From the NCBI GenBank assembly GCA_950295325.1, contig OX485803.1, positions 75,841,554 through 75,905,553 on the forward strand: DNA of 64,000 nucleotides, given 5' to 3'. Shown one piece after another: positions 23,901 through 33,600 of this stretch. The notes beneath the pieces were generated by a model. It was not told the origin of the DNA. It was given only the letters and a program-made list of their open reading frames with translations, and did no database searches. Source of the DNA: Polytrichum commune. Its lineage: Eukaryota; Streptophyta; Polytrichopsida; Polytrichales; Polytrichaceae. The translations under genes and the position numbers were made by a program. Position 1 is the first letter of the stretch, and each line of letters opens with the position of its first letter.

Positions 23901-24606
23901 TGTGTTTAGGGTTTAGGATTGCTTGTCGTCATCCTCTTCTCCAATCTTGTGTAGAGTTTTTTAGCCAAGCTACGTGATCTGATGCGGAAACCTTGAAGAG
24001 CAGGTCTGAAACGATCCACTTTAAGTTTTTTCACTTTAAGTTTTTGTACTTGGTTTTTGCAATGGTATGTAATTTTTATATTTTTTTGTTGTCATGCTTT
24101 TCCCATCACTTTTGCATTGCATACATTCTTAAATTCAATTTTTTTTATTTAAAGGAATATAAACTACAAAAAATTCAATGACATGGGCATTATAAGTAAT
24201 GGTAGGGCACAAAAAAATAGGCCATTTTAGAATATTATGTAATTATAGGGAGCTTTTAATTCGTGCCTTGGAGGTAAATAGCCCCTAAACAAATACCCCT
24301 CCGCCGCACATGGTACACAAAAATCCTACTGAGTGACCTCCCCGTGCATGCGAGACTATCGCTCAATCTAAGCCGGCTCGCGTTGTGGCCTCTAGTGCTA
24401 ACCCTATAGATGTGGTTGATGTCTCTTACGTTCCCAGCGAGGATGAGAACCCCCCTAAACACTATGTGAGGATGACCAGGAGCAAGGATGTTAAGGCCAA
24501 GGGTGTTAGCGGGGCAACAGATAATAGTGAGGTCGGGACGAAGCGAGAAGGCCCCAAAGAAAAGAAAGGTGACAAAGGGAGGAGGCAGCAGGGGACGTGG
24601 GACTGA
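17998..24606 (+). CDS. Transposase_24-like second CACTA protein (tnpA position), interrupted
   Basis: Four exons join in phase: 17998-18167, 18791-18978, 21386-22272 and about 23219-24606, the last split by an 864-bp insertion. Exon 1 starts [10 protein letters not shown]. Exon 2 is acidic. Exon 3 holds a Trp-Met-rich repeat (WMMGQPGP-type units near 21595-21680). Its C-terminal half resembles the plant Ptta/En/Spm family, with [15 protein letters not shown] and then [19 protein letters not shown]. Exon 4 looks like a coiled coil (near 23237-23400). Once the insert and one target copy are set aside, the frame runs on to a TGA at 24604-24606. An overlapping frame reads APKKRKVTK near 24560 and may be the true continuation after a small indel. 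It likely binds subterminal repeats. The gene as it stands is broken. Confidence 0.65.
18300..19165. promoter_or_regulatory. cluster of telo-box-like motifs
   Basis: TTTAGGG/CCCTAAA motifs recur near 18311-18325, 18640, 18704-18720, 18741 and 19152, in and around intron 1 and exon 2 of the plus-strand transposase gene. Telo-boxes are known plant promoter elements. A regulatory role here is inferred. Confidence 0.4.
19273..19804. repeat. 38-bp perfect direct repeat, 494 bp apart, with GTCA array between
   Basis: The 38-mer beginning CTGAGAGTTAATGTTGCAAC occurs at 19273-19310 and 19767-19804. Between the copies lies a GTCA-motif array (about 19480-19620: GTCATGTGCTAGTCAT-type units). The right copy ends about 55 bp short of the recognised PP1 copy 2 homology. 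Confidence 0.75.
19860..20091 (-). pseudogene. PP1 phosphatase gene fragment, copy 2
   Basis: On the minus strand, [19 protein letters not shown] is followed by [14 protein letters not shown] and by [20 protein letters not shown], collinear with the catalytic core of PP1. The usual GDIHGQ is changed to GDIHRQ. The homology begins right after a CAG that looks like an intron acceptor. That suggests a genomic piece with intron sequence was captured, not an mRNA copy. It lies antisense within the large second intron of the plus-strand transposase gene. It is not functional as a phosphatase. Confidence 0.85.
20092..21385. other. rest of intron 2 of the plus-strand transposase gene
   Basis: AT-rich sequence up to the acceptor TTGCAG at 21380-21385. 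No further gene is seen. The open frame from 21277 reads into exon 3 without needing the intron, but the phase from exon 2 supports 21386 as the exon start. Confidence 0.5.
22480..22870. repeat. GTCAGTTGT tandem array
   Basis: Around twenty imperfect units of about 10 bp (GTCAGTTGTTA, GTCAGTTGTGA) lie in intron 3 of the plus-strand transposase gene. They belong to the same motif family as the arrays at 10380, 13860, 19480 and 27250. Confidence 0.8.
23483..24346. mobile_element. nested 864-bp hAT-type nonautonomous element
   Basis: Inverted ends CACGGGGAGGTCACT at 23483-23497 and its reverse complement at 24332-24346 are perfect over 15 bp, and the similarity extends further inward. A perfect 8-bp target duplication CATGCGAG flanks it (23475-23482 and 24347-24354). 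The interior is AT-rich with no transposase. It sits inside exon 4 of the transposase gene. Treating the element plus one duplication copy as an insert leaves the frame open across the site. Confidence 0.88.
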
Positions 24607-25700
24607 ATCGGGCAGCACACAACAAGTAAGCGTCGATGGCGGGATCCTAGGACCGGATGTGGACGTTGGAGGTGGCACGGAGAAGAACCAAGAGGGCGTG
24701 AGCGGGGTGGAAGGCATTGTCGGGAGCGGGGGTGTGACGGATGGAGCTAAGGGAGTCGGGGGGGGGGGGAGTCTTGGGTAAAGGGGACAATGGGGAGGCT
24801 CCGAGTGGGGGGGGGGGGGAAGTGTACATGGCGAGGCAGGACAGATTGCCAGAGGGGGGAGTGACCTAGTAGCAGGTGCAGATTTAGGGGTCATCGCAGA
24901 GGAGTCCACCCCCGCATTGTCACCGGGAAGGGGGGCGTCAGCCTTTGGAATTCATGTGAGAAGTAAAACCACATCCCCACGCAAGTTAGATGGGAGTGGC
25001 GGTGAAAACATTGCGCATGGCGTTGAGGTGAGTCCGTCAACATGGCCCCCAAGCCCATTGTGAGCCTAAAATTGATGCCCACATTGGTTGTTAACACTTG
25101 TAAAACATTACAAGTGGTGTTTTGGTGATTTATGATTATTCACAAAAATATAAAAAGAGTGAAGCCTGAAGAAAGCTTAGTTTAAATCATTAGGCTTTTG
25201 TGGAGTGGATTTAAGTAGGAGAAGGACAAACCTTGGTAAAGTGTGGTAGGTAGAAAACCAATGTTAGTTAAATGTTTGAACTAGGATCCTTGTTGATCAT
25301 TTGAGGGAGGAAGGCTTAGGAGATAGGATAAGAGCTTACAAAGTAGGAGGAAATCTCGAGGGCTTATCGTGAGCCTTGAGGGTGCTCACCCCCTCAAACT
25401 CACTATATAATCCCTCATTCTTCCCTCACTCATCCTCTCTTTCCTTCGTGCTCCTTGGCACTCCACGTGTTATAAGTGTGGGTGCGTGGGAAGCAAGATA
25501 GGAGCACGTGTGTGTGCATGGATGTAAGGTTAGGAGCCAAGGCTAGTTGGCCTTGAAGAGGGCTTGACCTCTTGTTAGTAATAGTTGGGCGTGAATGATT
25601 TAAAGTTCAATTTATGGCTTTGTTTGAATACTTGGATTTACATTGATTAGCCTTATACTTATGCGGATATGTAAAGTCTATTATTGGAGCATTTAGTTTT
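24607..25700. other. G-rich coding-like tail, then AT-rich spacer
   Basis: From 24607 to about 25060 the plus strand reads as Gly-rich protein-like sequence with frame changes at two G-runs (near 24757 and 24809). It is probably decayed exon matter of the transposase gene. From 25070 to 25700 I see no gene. Confidence 0.4.
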
Positions 25701-25701
25701 G

Positions 25702-26150
25702 TTGGACTTCATATGAATTTTTTAGAGCCAAAAAACCGAGACTATGTCCAAACTTCCAAAAACTAGTGAAAAAGTGTAGATTAAAAGGGAACAACGTAGA
25801 ATTGCGACCATATACTTTGTAGCAGTAGAAATATTATTGCATATTCATGTAGAGGACTTCATTACCTATCCATGGATACCAAGAACTCATTTTTTGGACT
25901 TCATATGAATTTTTGAAAGCCAAAAAACCGAGACTATGTCCAAACTTCCAAAAACTAGTGAAAAAGTGTAGGTTCAAAGGGAACAGCGTAGAATTGCGAC
26001 CATATACTTTGTGGCAGTAGAAATATTATTGCATATTCATGTAGAGGACTTCATTACCTATCCATGGATACCAATAACTCATTTTTTGGACTTCATATGA
26101 ATTTTTGAGAGCCAAAAAACCGAGACTATGTCCAAACTTCCAAACTTCGA
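25702..26150. repeat. 192-bp tandem repeat, 2.3 copies
   Basis: Units begin with TTGGACTTCATATGAATTTT at 25702, 25894 and 26086, giving a period of 192 bp twice. The third copy breaks off near 26150. The first two copies differ at only a few positions, so the duplication is recent. Confidence 0.85.
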
Positions 26151-26343
26151 GATTAAGGAGTGTAAGAAGACATAGTATAGACTTGGCTAAGTTGCGTATA
26201 TTCCAACGATAGATTGGAATCATACATTATGTTACAAAGAGAGAAATCTCTACATGTCATTATAAACTTCTCCATTCGGACTAGGACGAAATTGAAGGGT
26301 GGAGGCTTTTTGGTGACACCCATCCATACCGGAAGCATGCAAT

Positions 26344-26930
26344 CCAACAAAGTTGTTGATATTTAATGTGCATGGAACTCTTTTAGATACGAGTTTGTTG
26401 ACGGAACCCAACCCAAACCCTGTCATTCGGGTAACGAAGAAAACAACGACTTGCCGGTTTGTATACAGGCCATGGATGAGTGAATTTCTGCGAAGGTGTT
26501 TTCAGTTCTTTAAAGTAGCCTTTTGGGGTCAAAAAAGTAGTGGGTATATGGATGAGGTCATACAGGAGATTATGCCAATGTTTGAGTATATGGAAGGCCA
26601 GAAACCCCTGTTCACTTGGTCTGCAAAGGATTGTGAAGTGATACGGAGAACTGAGGACGTCACTATATGGGGGAAACCTCTTACAAAGGTGTGGGCGAAG
26701 TGGCCATCTTGGAATGCCACTAATACAATCATAGTGGACCATCATGCGCCTAGGGTGGGCTGCAATACAAAAATGAATGTCATAGTCCCCCCCTCTTTCT
26801 ATGTTGCAAATATTCAAGATGTTTCAGAGGACAATGATTACCTTAAGGTGAAATTATGGCCAGCTCTTGGAGGTTTGAATACGCACCACGATGTTGCGAG
26901 CTTCTGGTCCGCTTTGAATGTTTCCGGGGA
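26344..26930 (+). pseudogene. FCP1/SCP1-like (NLI-interacting-factor) phosphatase-type exon
   Basis: The plus-strand frame reads KLLIFNVHGTLLDTSLLTEP, then RPWMSEFLRRCFQFFKVAFWG, then TIIVDHHAPRVGCN and NDYLKVKLWPALGGL. This is the order of the FCP1 homology fold: a DxDGTLxD-like start, a capped helix, an AFWGQ-type SS motif and a late DD/DH motif. The two key aspartates of the first motif are Asn and His here (FNVHGTLLD), so phosphatase activity is unlikely. There is no in-frame ATG, so it is an exon or fragment. Low-complexity matter continues to 27102. It lies just after the 192-bp tandem repeat, inside the CACTA-like region and on the same strand as the plus-strand transposase gene. It could be a captured host gene or part of the element's own second gene. 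Confidence 0.6.
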
Positions 26931-27128
26931 GCATGCAGGGGTGTGTGAAGTAAACACGAGGTGGAGGAGCATTCCGCCGCGTCAGCCATGTACTCCCTTT
27001 GCTGTCCCAAGAGTGCTCACTTGTGGAGGTGAGGGGACTTGTGGACTTCGAGTTCACGCTCGACTTGTCCCCTCACCTGTATTTTGGTGGAGGAGTAATT
27101 GACTTTGTGTTGTGGCTGCATGTGTAGG

Positions 27129-27214
27129 TTCTTCCAGGGAAGGAGGTGCGGGGACCGGCCCTGAGACCATTGGATAGCAACTCGGAAAACACTCTCTGGA
27201 CCACACGACTGGTT
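27129..27214 (+). other. possible small exon in the CACTA-like region
   Basis: An open stretch (VLPGKEV, then SENTLWTTRL) lies between a TAG acceptor and a GTTAGC donor. It may belong to the second CACTA gene. Its splice phase to the next open stretch does not fit cleanly. Confidence 0.3.
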
Positions 27215-27239
27215 AGCTTCGAACCTAAACACATGTGTC

Positions 27240-27490
27240 AGTATTCGTCATTGGAATGCGTCAGGTGTTAGTCTTGTGCTAGTCATTTACTAGTCACGTG
27301 GTAGTCATGTGTTAGACATTATCTGGTACTGTGTTAGTCATTATATGGTTATGTGTTAGTCATTTTCTGGTCATGTGCTAGTCATTATCTGGTCATGATC
27401 TAGTCATAAGCTGGACGGGGCTAGTCGCATGTTAGTCATGTGTCAGTCATCTGTTAGTCACGTGTTAGTCAGTGCTTAGTCATTTGCTAT
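27240..27490. repeat. GTCAT-type array
   Basis: Repeats of TGTTAGTCAT, TGCTAGTCAT and relatives. About 90 bp of it closely matches the array at 19480-19620, including the segment CATAAGC(C/T)GGACGGGGCTAGTCGC. Confidence 0.75.
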
Positions 27491-27500
27491 TCGGACATTA

Positions 27501-27824
27501 GACCTAAACGCGCCAGTAAGGGGTGATATTAACCCATACCTGAATGGCATTGATATGCAGTTTAGCATTGGGCAGACTATGCACATGATGAACCCCCGAA
27601 ACAACAAACAGAAGGTGGGTACTGGTAAGATTAGTGGTGTCGGGGGTGCGGACAAATTTCACTTCAAGACCATCCCCAAATTTTGCTACAAGGTGGACGT
27701 CAGCATTGCGCACTTGGGGGAAGTGCGTCTCCCATACCCACATGAGGCAGGGGATCAATGGGCAGTTGAGGATGTGGTAGGAGGCTGCACGTTGTGGAAT
27801 GAGAGGAATTTGAGAGCTGGTTGA
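27501..27824 (+). other. probable C-terminal exon of the second CACTA gene
   Basis: The open frame reads DLNAPVRGDINPYLNGIDMQF and later KVDVSIAHLGEVRLPYP, and ends at a TGA (27822-27824). No domain is recognised. By position and strand it could be the last exon of the gene starting at 17998, but I could not link it by phase. Confidence 0.4.
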
Positions 27825-27959
27825 TTTCAGCGACATGTATTATGTTTGGACCATAAGAATAAATCACATCGTACCACCCTTTCTTTTGTATTCAGAACTA
27901 TGCCTGTTGTGCAATCCCAGCGTGGGACCCTTAATTAGTGTAAATGTATGAGTGCCTCA

Positions 27960-28719
27960 CATTTTGAAATGTAGTCATTTGCAGTCATTTATGTGCATGG
28001 AAGGTAGTCGTTCCTCGAAATGCAGTCATTTGTACGTGTGCAGTCTGAAACGACTAATCTAAGTTTTTCCATTAGACCAACAAGTTTGCAAATTGCATAC
28101 CACAACGACTGAATGAAAGACTGAACTATGAGTCGTTTATTGGGCACTGCCCCCCCCCCCGTGCGGCACTGAGACTGGTTCTTAGTTGCTTTTCGAGTAC
28201 TTGATTAGTCATTTATCATCCAGGTTCGATGATGACAATACCCTCCCCCAAACCACGTGGCCACCACCTCAGCATTGTAAATTACTACCGACTGCAAAAC
28301 GACTGCGTCAATGACTACGTCAACGTCTCCGTGGACAAATCAGAACACAATACATGTCAAGTGTGCACGTATCCAGACACTTACGTAGCTGGCATTTGAG
28401 TGACGTGGCTAGATGACTAGGAAGACACGTAGGCATTGACATGGCATGACAGAGAAGACACGTTGGTATCGACATGTCAGTGACGGGACATGACGGCCAC
28501 GTAACAAATGACATGGAAAGTGAGGCAATGGCATGGATGGCCTAGTCATCACCCTATGACACGTGTGATCGACGCGTTTACCACTGTCCTATATGACTAC
28601 AAAATGTATGATGCCACGTTATGTCCAGTACGACTGATTGTCCGTTACAAGTCGTCCATAATAACAGAAATATTTTTAGTCATTGTAGTCCGTAATAACA
28701 GAAAACGAAGTCGTTAGTA
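27960..28719. repeat. right subterminal repeat array
   Basis: GTCATTTG, GACTG and TGACGTGG-type motifs recur in both orientations up to the TTAGTAG at 28714-28720. A C-run of about 10 lies at 28150. It resembles the array at the opposite end. Confidence 0.5.
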
Positions 28720-29340
28720 GAATTGTTGTTTGCCGATTTTCTTCTTGTGCATAGAGTTAAGGGGTATCGTAATAATTATGGTTCCTTTGAAAATATAGAT
28801 ACGTTTCCAGAAACTCCAAAGCCACAGTTTGCTGTACGGATGTTATAAAAACTTCTCTAAAGATTCCTAAAGATGTAGAATTTCTAATAAAAAAGAATTT
28901 TTTTTTTGAAAGGTGTTCTAAACTAAAAATCACTATATATTAAGATGAGGTAATAGATAACAAACCTGTAGAACTATATAGTAGTGATTACAAAAGTAAA
29001 TTTCATGTAGAAGTTGAACATGCTAGACGTGTATATTTTCCATATGATGGTAGTGAATAGATAGTGATCATGTTATATAATTTCTGTCATAAGTTTTAAA
29101 AATGAAACGTCCTCTTAAATTAAATTCTCTTATTTTTTTACTACCTTCAAATTTTCTATTTATCTGACTACTTATAATTTGTACTTTCTTATCATATAAC
29201 ATATTACGTAGTATCATAATATTATGTGCTGATGGTTATGTATTCCATATATTTCATAATTCTCTATTATAGTCATTCTTTGATGGTAATTGTGCGTACT
29301 CTACTGTATGAAAAGAATGTCTACTCACAGGTACGTGCAT
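28720..29340 (+). other. AT-rich island with broken coding-like frames, right part
   Basis: Composition returns to the strong AT bias seen at 9301-10344. A plus-strand frame (FADFLLVHRVKGYRNN, about 28730) is followed by a frame change and a segment with IPKDVEFLIKK. After stops there is a segment with KFHVEVEHARRVYFPYDG (about 29000-29055). No family is recognised. It may be the other half of the island interrupted by the CACTA-like element. Confidence 0.4.
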
Positions 29341-29637
29341 AATGAAGAATTCTCAAACATGTGATAAGTATGTCAACGACCTTCACCCAATGCAAATTAT
29401 GCAAGTGAGAACTGTTAGGACCCAAGATTAAGAAAGCCAATTTCACACAAATTAGAGTAAGGGAGTTCAGTCAAGGAGCTCAAGTATTCATCACAGCTTC
29501 TTTGGTTTGGGATTCCAAATGACTGCAATCTCTAGCATATGGGTGCCAAAGCAGTGCAAACTACCAGGTGCAAAGAAACTTCCTTATGATGCATTCGATG
29601 GTAGGCAATTGTTTGTATATGTCTGGGGTCATCACTG

Positions 29638-29905
29638 GTAAGAGGGAATTATTACATATGAGTGTAGCTCTCATTCATTCCATATAAAACCCCTGAAATG
29701 GTAAGCAATCCAGAGGTTACATTTTTTGGTTGATTTAACACGGGAATTAGCTCCAAAGACCCCATATTAGACCTCTAGTCCAAGTCGTATGAGATATTCA
29801 GCCACAAACCTATTGGGGGCCAAGTTTTTATGAGATGAATGAGAGGATGAGATGAGTTGGATGGATGAGAGGTACACTCGTATGCAAAAATTCCTTCTCA
29901 CTGTC
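29638..29905. mobile_element. foldback repeat related to 4785-4915
   Basis: The first 40 bp or so (AGAGGGAATTATTACATATG and onward) is an imperfect inverted copy of the last 40 bp (ending TGCAAAAATTCCTTCTC). The left half is also the reverse complement of about 4785-4915. The minus-strand frame across it (29767-30042) is therefore not considered a gene. Confidence 0.6.
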
Positions 29906-30604
29906 ATCAACAACTGGGGGTGTGCATACTTCTCCACCAACATGCCTTCTGTTGATGACTGTAATTTAGGACAAAAGCGAGCACAGAGATCAGGACCCAG
30001 GGGCCGCTGTTGATACAACATGTTAGTGACGGATTTCTTCAAAGATTGTGCATAAACCTCAGAAATAAGCTACCTCAGAGTATGAAACAGTGGAAATACT
30101 TCTAGGAAAATTCATCTTACCTTTTTATGTTGAAAACTATTGTACCCTGGATCTTGTCCTGATCAACTTTTAACCGCCATCCCATGTGACAGTCGAGTGA
30201 ATGCATCAACAATATGTATGAATGTCTACCAAGTGAATTTACATTCTGATGACAGTCTGGTGACACTCTGCTTGACACCCTGGTGCCAGTTAAGTGAATG
30301 CATCAACATGTACAAACGTCTACCAAGTGGCTAGATACAGTAATCTTTCTGCTAGCAATTCTAACCCACATTGCTCTCAGGTATTCAACATCACCAGACA
30401 TCCTATACAATTAGACATCATGTGCACGAAGAAGCTGTTTTTCACCACCAACTTCTAAGACCTCCATCCAACATATCTCTTCTGGAACTACTACTTGTAC
30501 ATAAGTAAGCACGTACAGTAACATAAAACTACAAATCATAGGTTGGCCTTTCCTGTAGCCTACAAAAGTGTTGGCCCAGTAAGGTATGATGCAATTTCAC
30601 CACA
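29906..30604. repeat. downstream of DGAT2; short direct repeat
   Basis: A segment of about 40 bp (AGTGAATGCATCAACA through CTACCAAGTG) is repeated at about 30193-30233 and 30291-30331, 98 bp apart. Otherwise this is probably the 3' untranslated region of DGAT2 plus intergenic sequence. Confidence 0.45.
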
Positions 30605-33600
30605 TCAGTAGATGTGGAGAGAAGTATCTTGAAATCCTGCAGCGCCCTTGTGCTTTTCAAATAAAGCCTCCACAGCTGCAATGAATTGCCCAAGTACTGC
30701 TGCCACCTGCAAAGGACGGACATTCAAAACTTAGTAGTTCTCCAAACATAGTCCTCTCCTTAAGTGAACATAGCTATACCAAATCAGGGAACAAATAGTA
30801 TGGTATGAACTAGGACTCCAGCAACAGTAGGACCTAGGAGTACTTCAACGTGCATTTTTTATCATCCTTACTCCCTACCAGATGTGAAGTATGGGATCAG
30901 TTATAATAATACTGATTGATTGCCAGTTAGATCAGAATAGTGTCAAGGGGCTAACGCAATCTGTTCAGTTTTACTTGGGCATACAGAGGCGTACAGATGG
31001 ATAGCCTGTGATATCTAAATAAGTAGATGTTTCTTCGTTATAATCAACAGTTGCCCAGTCAACAGAGATTATATCAGGAGAGAAAGCCGATGTTGCCACC
31101 AGCATGATTTATGCTGTTGCTTCATCTCCGAGTTGGTCTCATTAGAGGGTCCTATAGGACTACTGCCTCCTTTCATGGGTACATGCATCGACAAGGCGAC
31201 CTGCACCTATGTCCCCTAACAGCAAGCCCCTAAGTTTCCCACATGGTTGGCTGAAAATACCCCCACTATGATCGGGTGGCCCATAATTGTAAAGGGCACA
31301 AGAAAATAAAGTGTTAGGAAGGTCACCCAACCTAGCACTATTCCGGCCTTAAACAGCTTAATCTTGGAGTACCCATAGGATCCGAGTTTAAACCACCCGT
31401 GGTTGTGTCAACATTAAGATTAGTTACCTGTTTGGATATAATCATTGTTTTTTGGTTCACCTTCGTATGCATAGGTTCTTAGGAACAAGAATCTTAGGAA
31501 CAAGTACACTCCACTAGACAGTCTGGCAGCCACAAAATATACATATCAATTCAGAAACAGAAGTAGAGTAGAACCTCTTCACGTGATGGGCTTGTATTTT
31601 TGGAAACTTCAATTGGCTTTCCGATCACATAGTACATGGGTGTCCGAAATGGGATAGGTCCCCTGCAACATGTCACAGAGCATACTTGTGGTTCTATTGA
31701 AAGTTGCTGTCAAAAGAGAACTAATAAGAAGGCCACAAACTTGGACATAATTGCGGCCGAAATGAAAATAGTAACAGCATTATTATTTTTTCTTTCAGTA
31801 GCTCTTATAACTTGAAGCCGTTTTGACCTATGCAGTTGGGGACTGTATGATGGCAAGGACCTGTCTCTCCCTTGACCACAAGAATCCAGCCAAAACACAA
31901 TCCAAACATAATCATTTAAGGTGTAACATGTCCAGTGCACCAGTCAATCACCTTTTTCCATAAGAGAAGCGAGTCAAAAATCAAAGATGACTGAAAAAGT
32001 GTTTCCGTTAATACCCAAATCTGCCCCAAAACACAAGAGGCGTGAAACCAATAGCTCGAGAGAGTTGTCGATACCAACTGCCTGTTGGTTTCCACCATTT
32101 ATAGCTTTTTGACTGCAAAACCATCAAGGTTAGAAACAACCCCCGTCAACAGAAAAGAGCTCAAAAGAAAGCACTGCATTTGAACCAATCAAATGGATGC
32201 CTCAACTATACCGGTTCTCAAGGTGACATTTGAAGCAACCAATTTTACCAGTTTTAAGGGGCAGACTATACTCTTGGTGTTCCCAAAAGATTCACCTGAA
32301 CAAAGATTAAAGTGATGTCCTCAAACAAGAGATGCCATCATCCATATGGAAACATTAGGGTACAAATGTACAAACTAAGAAAATCATAGATATGTGCAAA
32401 ATCAATTGAGCAACATACCTGACCAAAGCAGAAGGTGGGCACTATAGGCGATCCAGCTTCCATTGCAACCCTTATGAAACCAAACCTGTTTTTAAGAAAA
32501 ACTACCTGACAACACACAGCCCTGCCTGAGAACAATTCAAACAATACAGGATATTGAAGATCTAGAAATATGCAATGCAATTCAAGAACAAGCAAGGTAT
32601 GTATTCGGAAAAAAAAATCAAGAACAATTTGAAATAGAACACAATCTCGTTTCTGACAACCAAGTATGACCTTAACTCTTTCAAAGGTTACATCTGCACA
32701 CCTCGCGGCCATTCTCCATGTAAAGGCACTCTTGAACCCCTCCCGGCACAACAATACAACTTACTCCTTTCTGGAGGAGTTCTGTGAAATACTTCCTTGT
32801 GATGGGTGCAACCCCAAGCCATGACCAAACATGCCGTATTATTGGTGTCCAAAACACCTGCCATTGAGCTCATAACCATGTTAGGGTGCACCTTCCACAC
32901 CTACATAACAGATGGGTAATATGTTGACATTCTTCATTATATAATTCAATTTTTTAAATAATAAGAATCAACTGCACAATACACATGTATTCATTGAGTG
33001 TAATTTCCCTTCAAAGTCATGTGAACATATTAACCAAGAACTAACCAACACTAGTTGGCTACATGCATGCATAGGAAAGTAACCAGACAAACCCCTACTG
33101 GAGCACTAGATGACTTTCTTTATGCTTAGCCAAGATTTATCTACAGGATGGGGATACGAAATGTGCTTCCAACTTAAAATTAGAATGTAACTAAATATGG
33201 AAAAAAGAAATTGATATCCGGAAATGATAAGGAGATTAAGGTTATCATATGCGTTGTGGTCTATACAAGCACATTGCAAATCAATTAGTTATAAAAGTAG
33301 AAACTTATCATGGAAACCCTAATAATATTGCATATTGTGAGAAGCAACGTGGTTGAAACATCACTCTAGATGTGTGTTTTCCAACAAATAACACAATTGT
33401 TCATGCAACAAAAATGTGTCTACAACAGGAGTTGTACTCCACATCTAAGGCTAGTTTCTGCTATTTCTTTCATATAACCCGATGATAGAGCTACATGTCT
33501 ACAATTTCATTATGTCCGAATCAATTCATGCGTAAATCTAATTGTGCTTAATGCACAGTGAAGGTAACTCACCGCAGTGCTCGCAAGAGCTCGTAGATTG

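Larger units (their letters stand above)
10345..28719. mobile_element. CACTA (En/Spm)-like element or cluster, about 18 kb
   Basis: A CACTAG motif at 10345-10350 opens a region that holds a TNP2-type transposase gene, a Transposase_24-like gene, and GTCA-rich arrays at both ends. It closes near 28719 with TTAGTAG, whose reverse complement is CTACTAAC. The terminal match is imperfect and I found no clean 3-bp target duplication, so the outer limits are tentative. Both ends share TGACGTGG and GTCA motifs (10380-10990 and 27960-28720), as expected for subterminal repeats. The two genes are divergent, unlike the co-directional genes of maize En/Spm. The region might instead be two neighbouring elements. 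Confidence 0.55.

Noticed and set aside
24256-24909. 217-codon Pro-rich minus-strand frame
   Set aside because: It is the reverse of G-rich plus-strand coding matter and runs across the end of the nested hAT-type element, so it cannot be an ancestral gene.
10345-28719. Exact CACTA element ends with a 3-bp target duplication
   Set aside because: The left CACTAG and the right TTAGTAG are only approximately inverted, and the flanking bases CAT and AAT/GAA do not match, so exact boundaries are left tentative.
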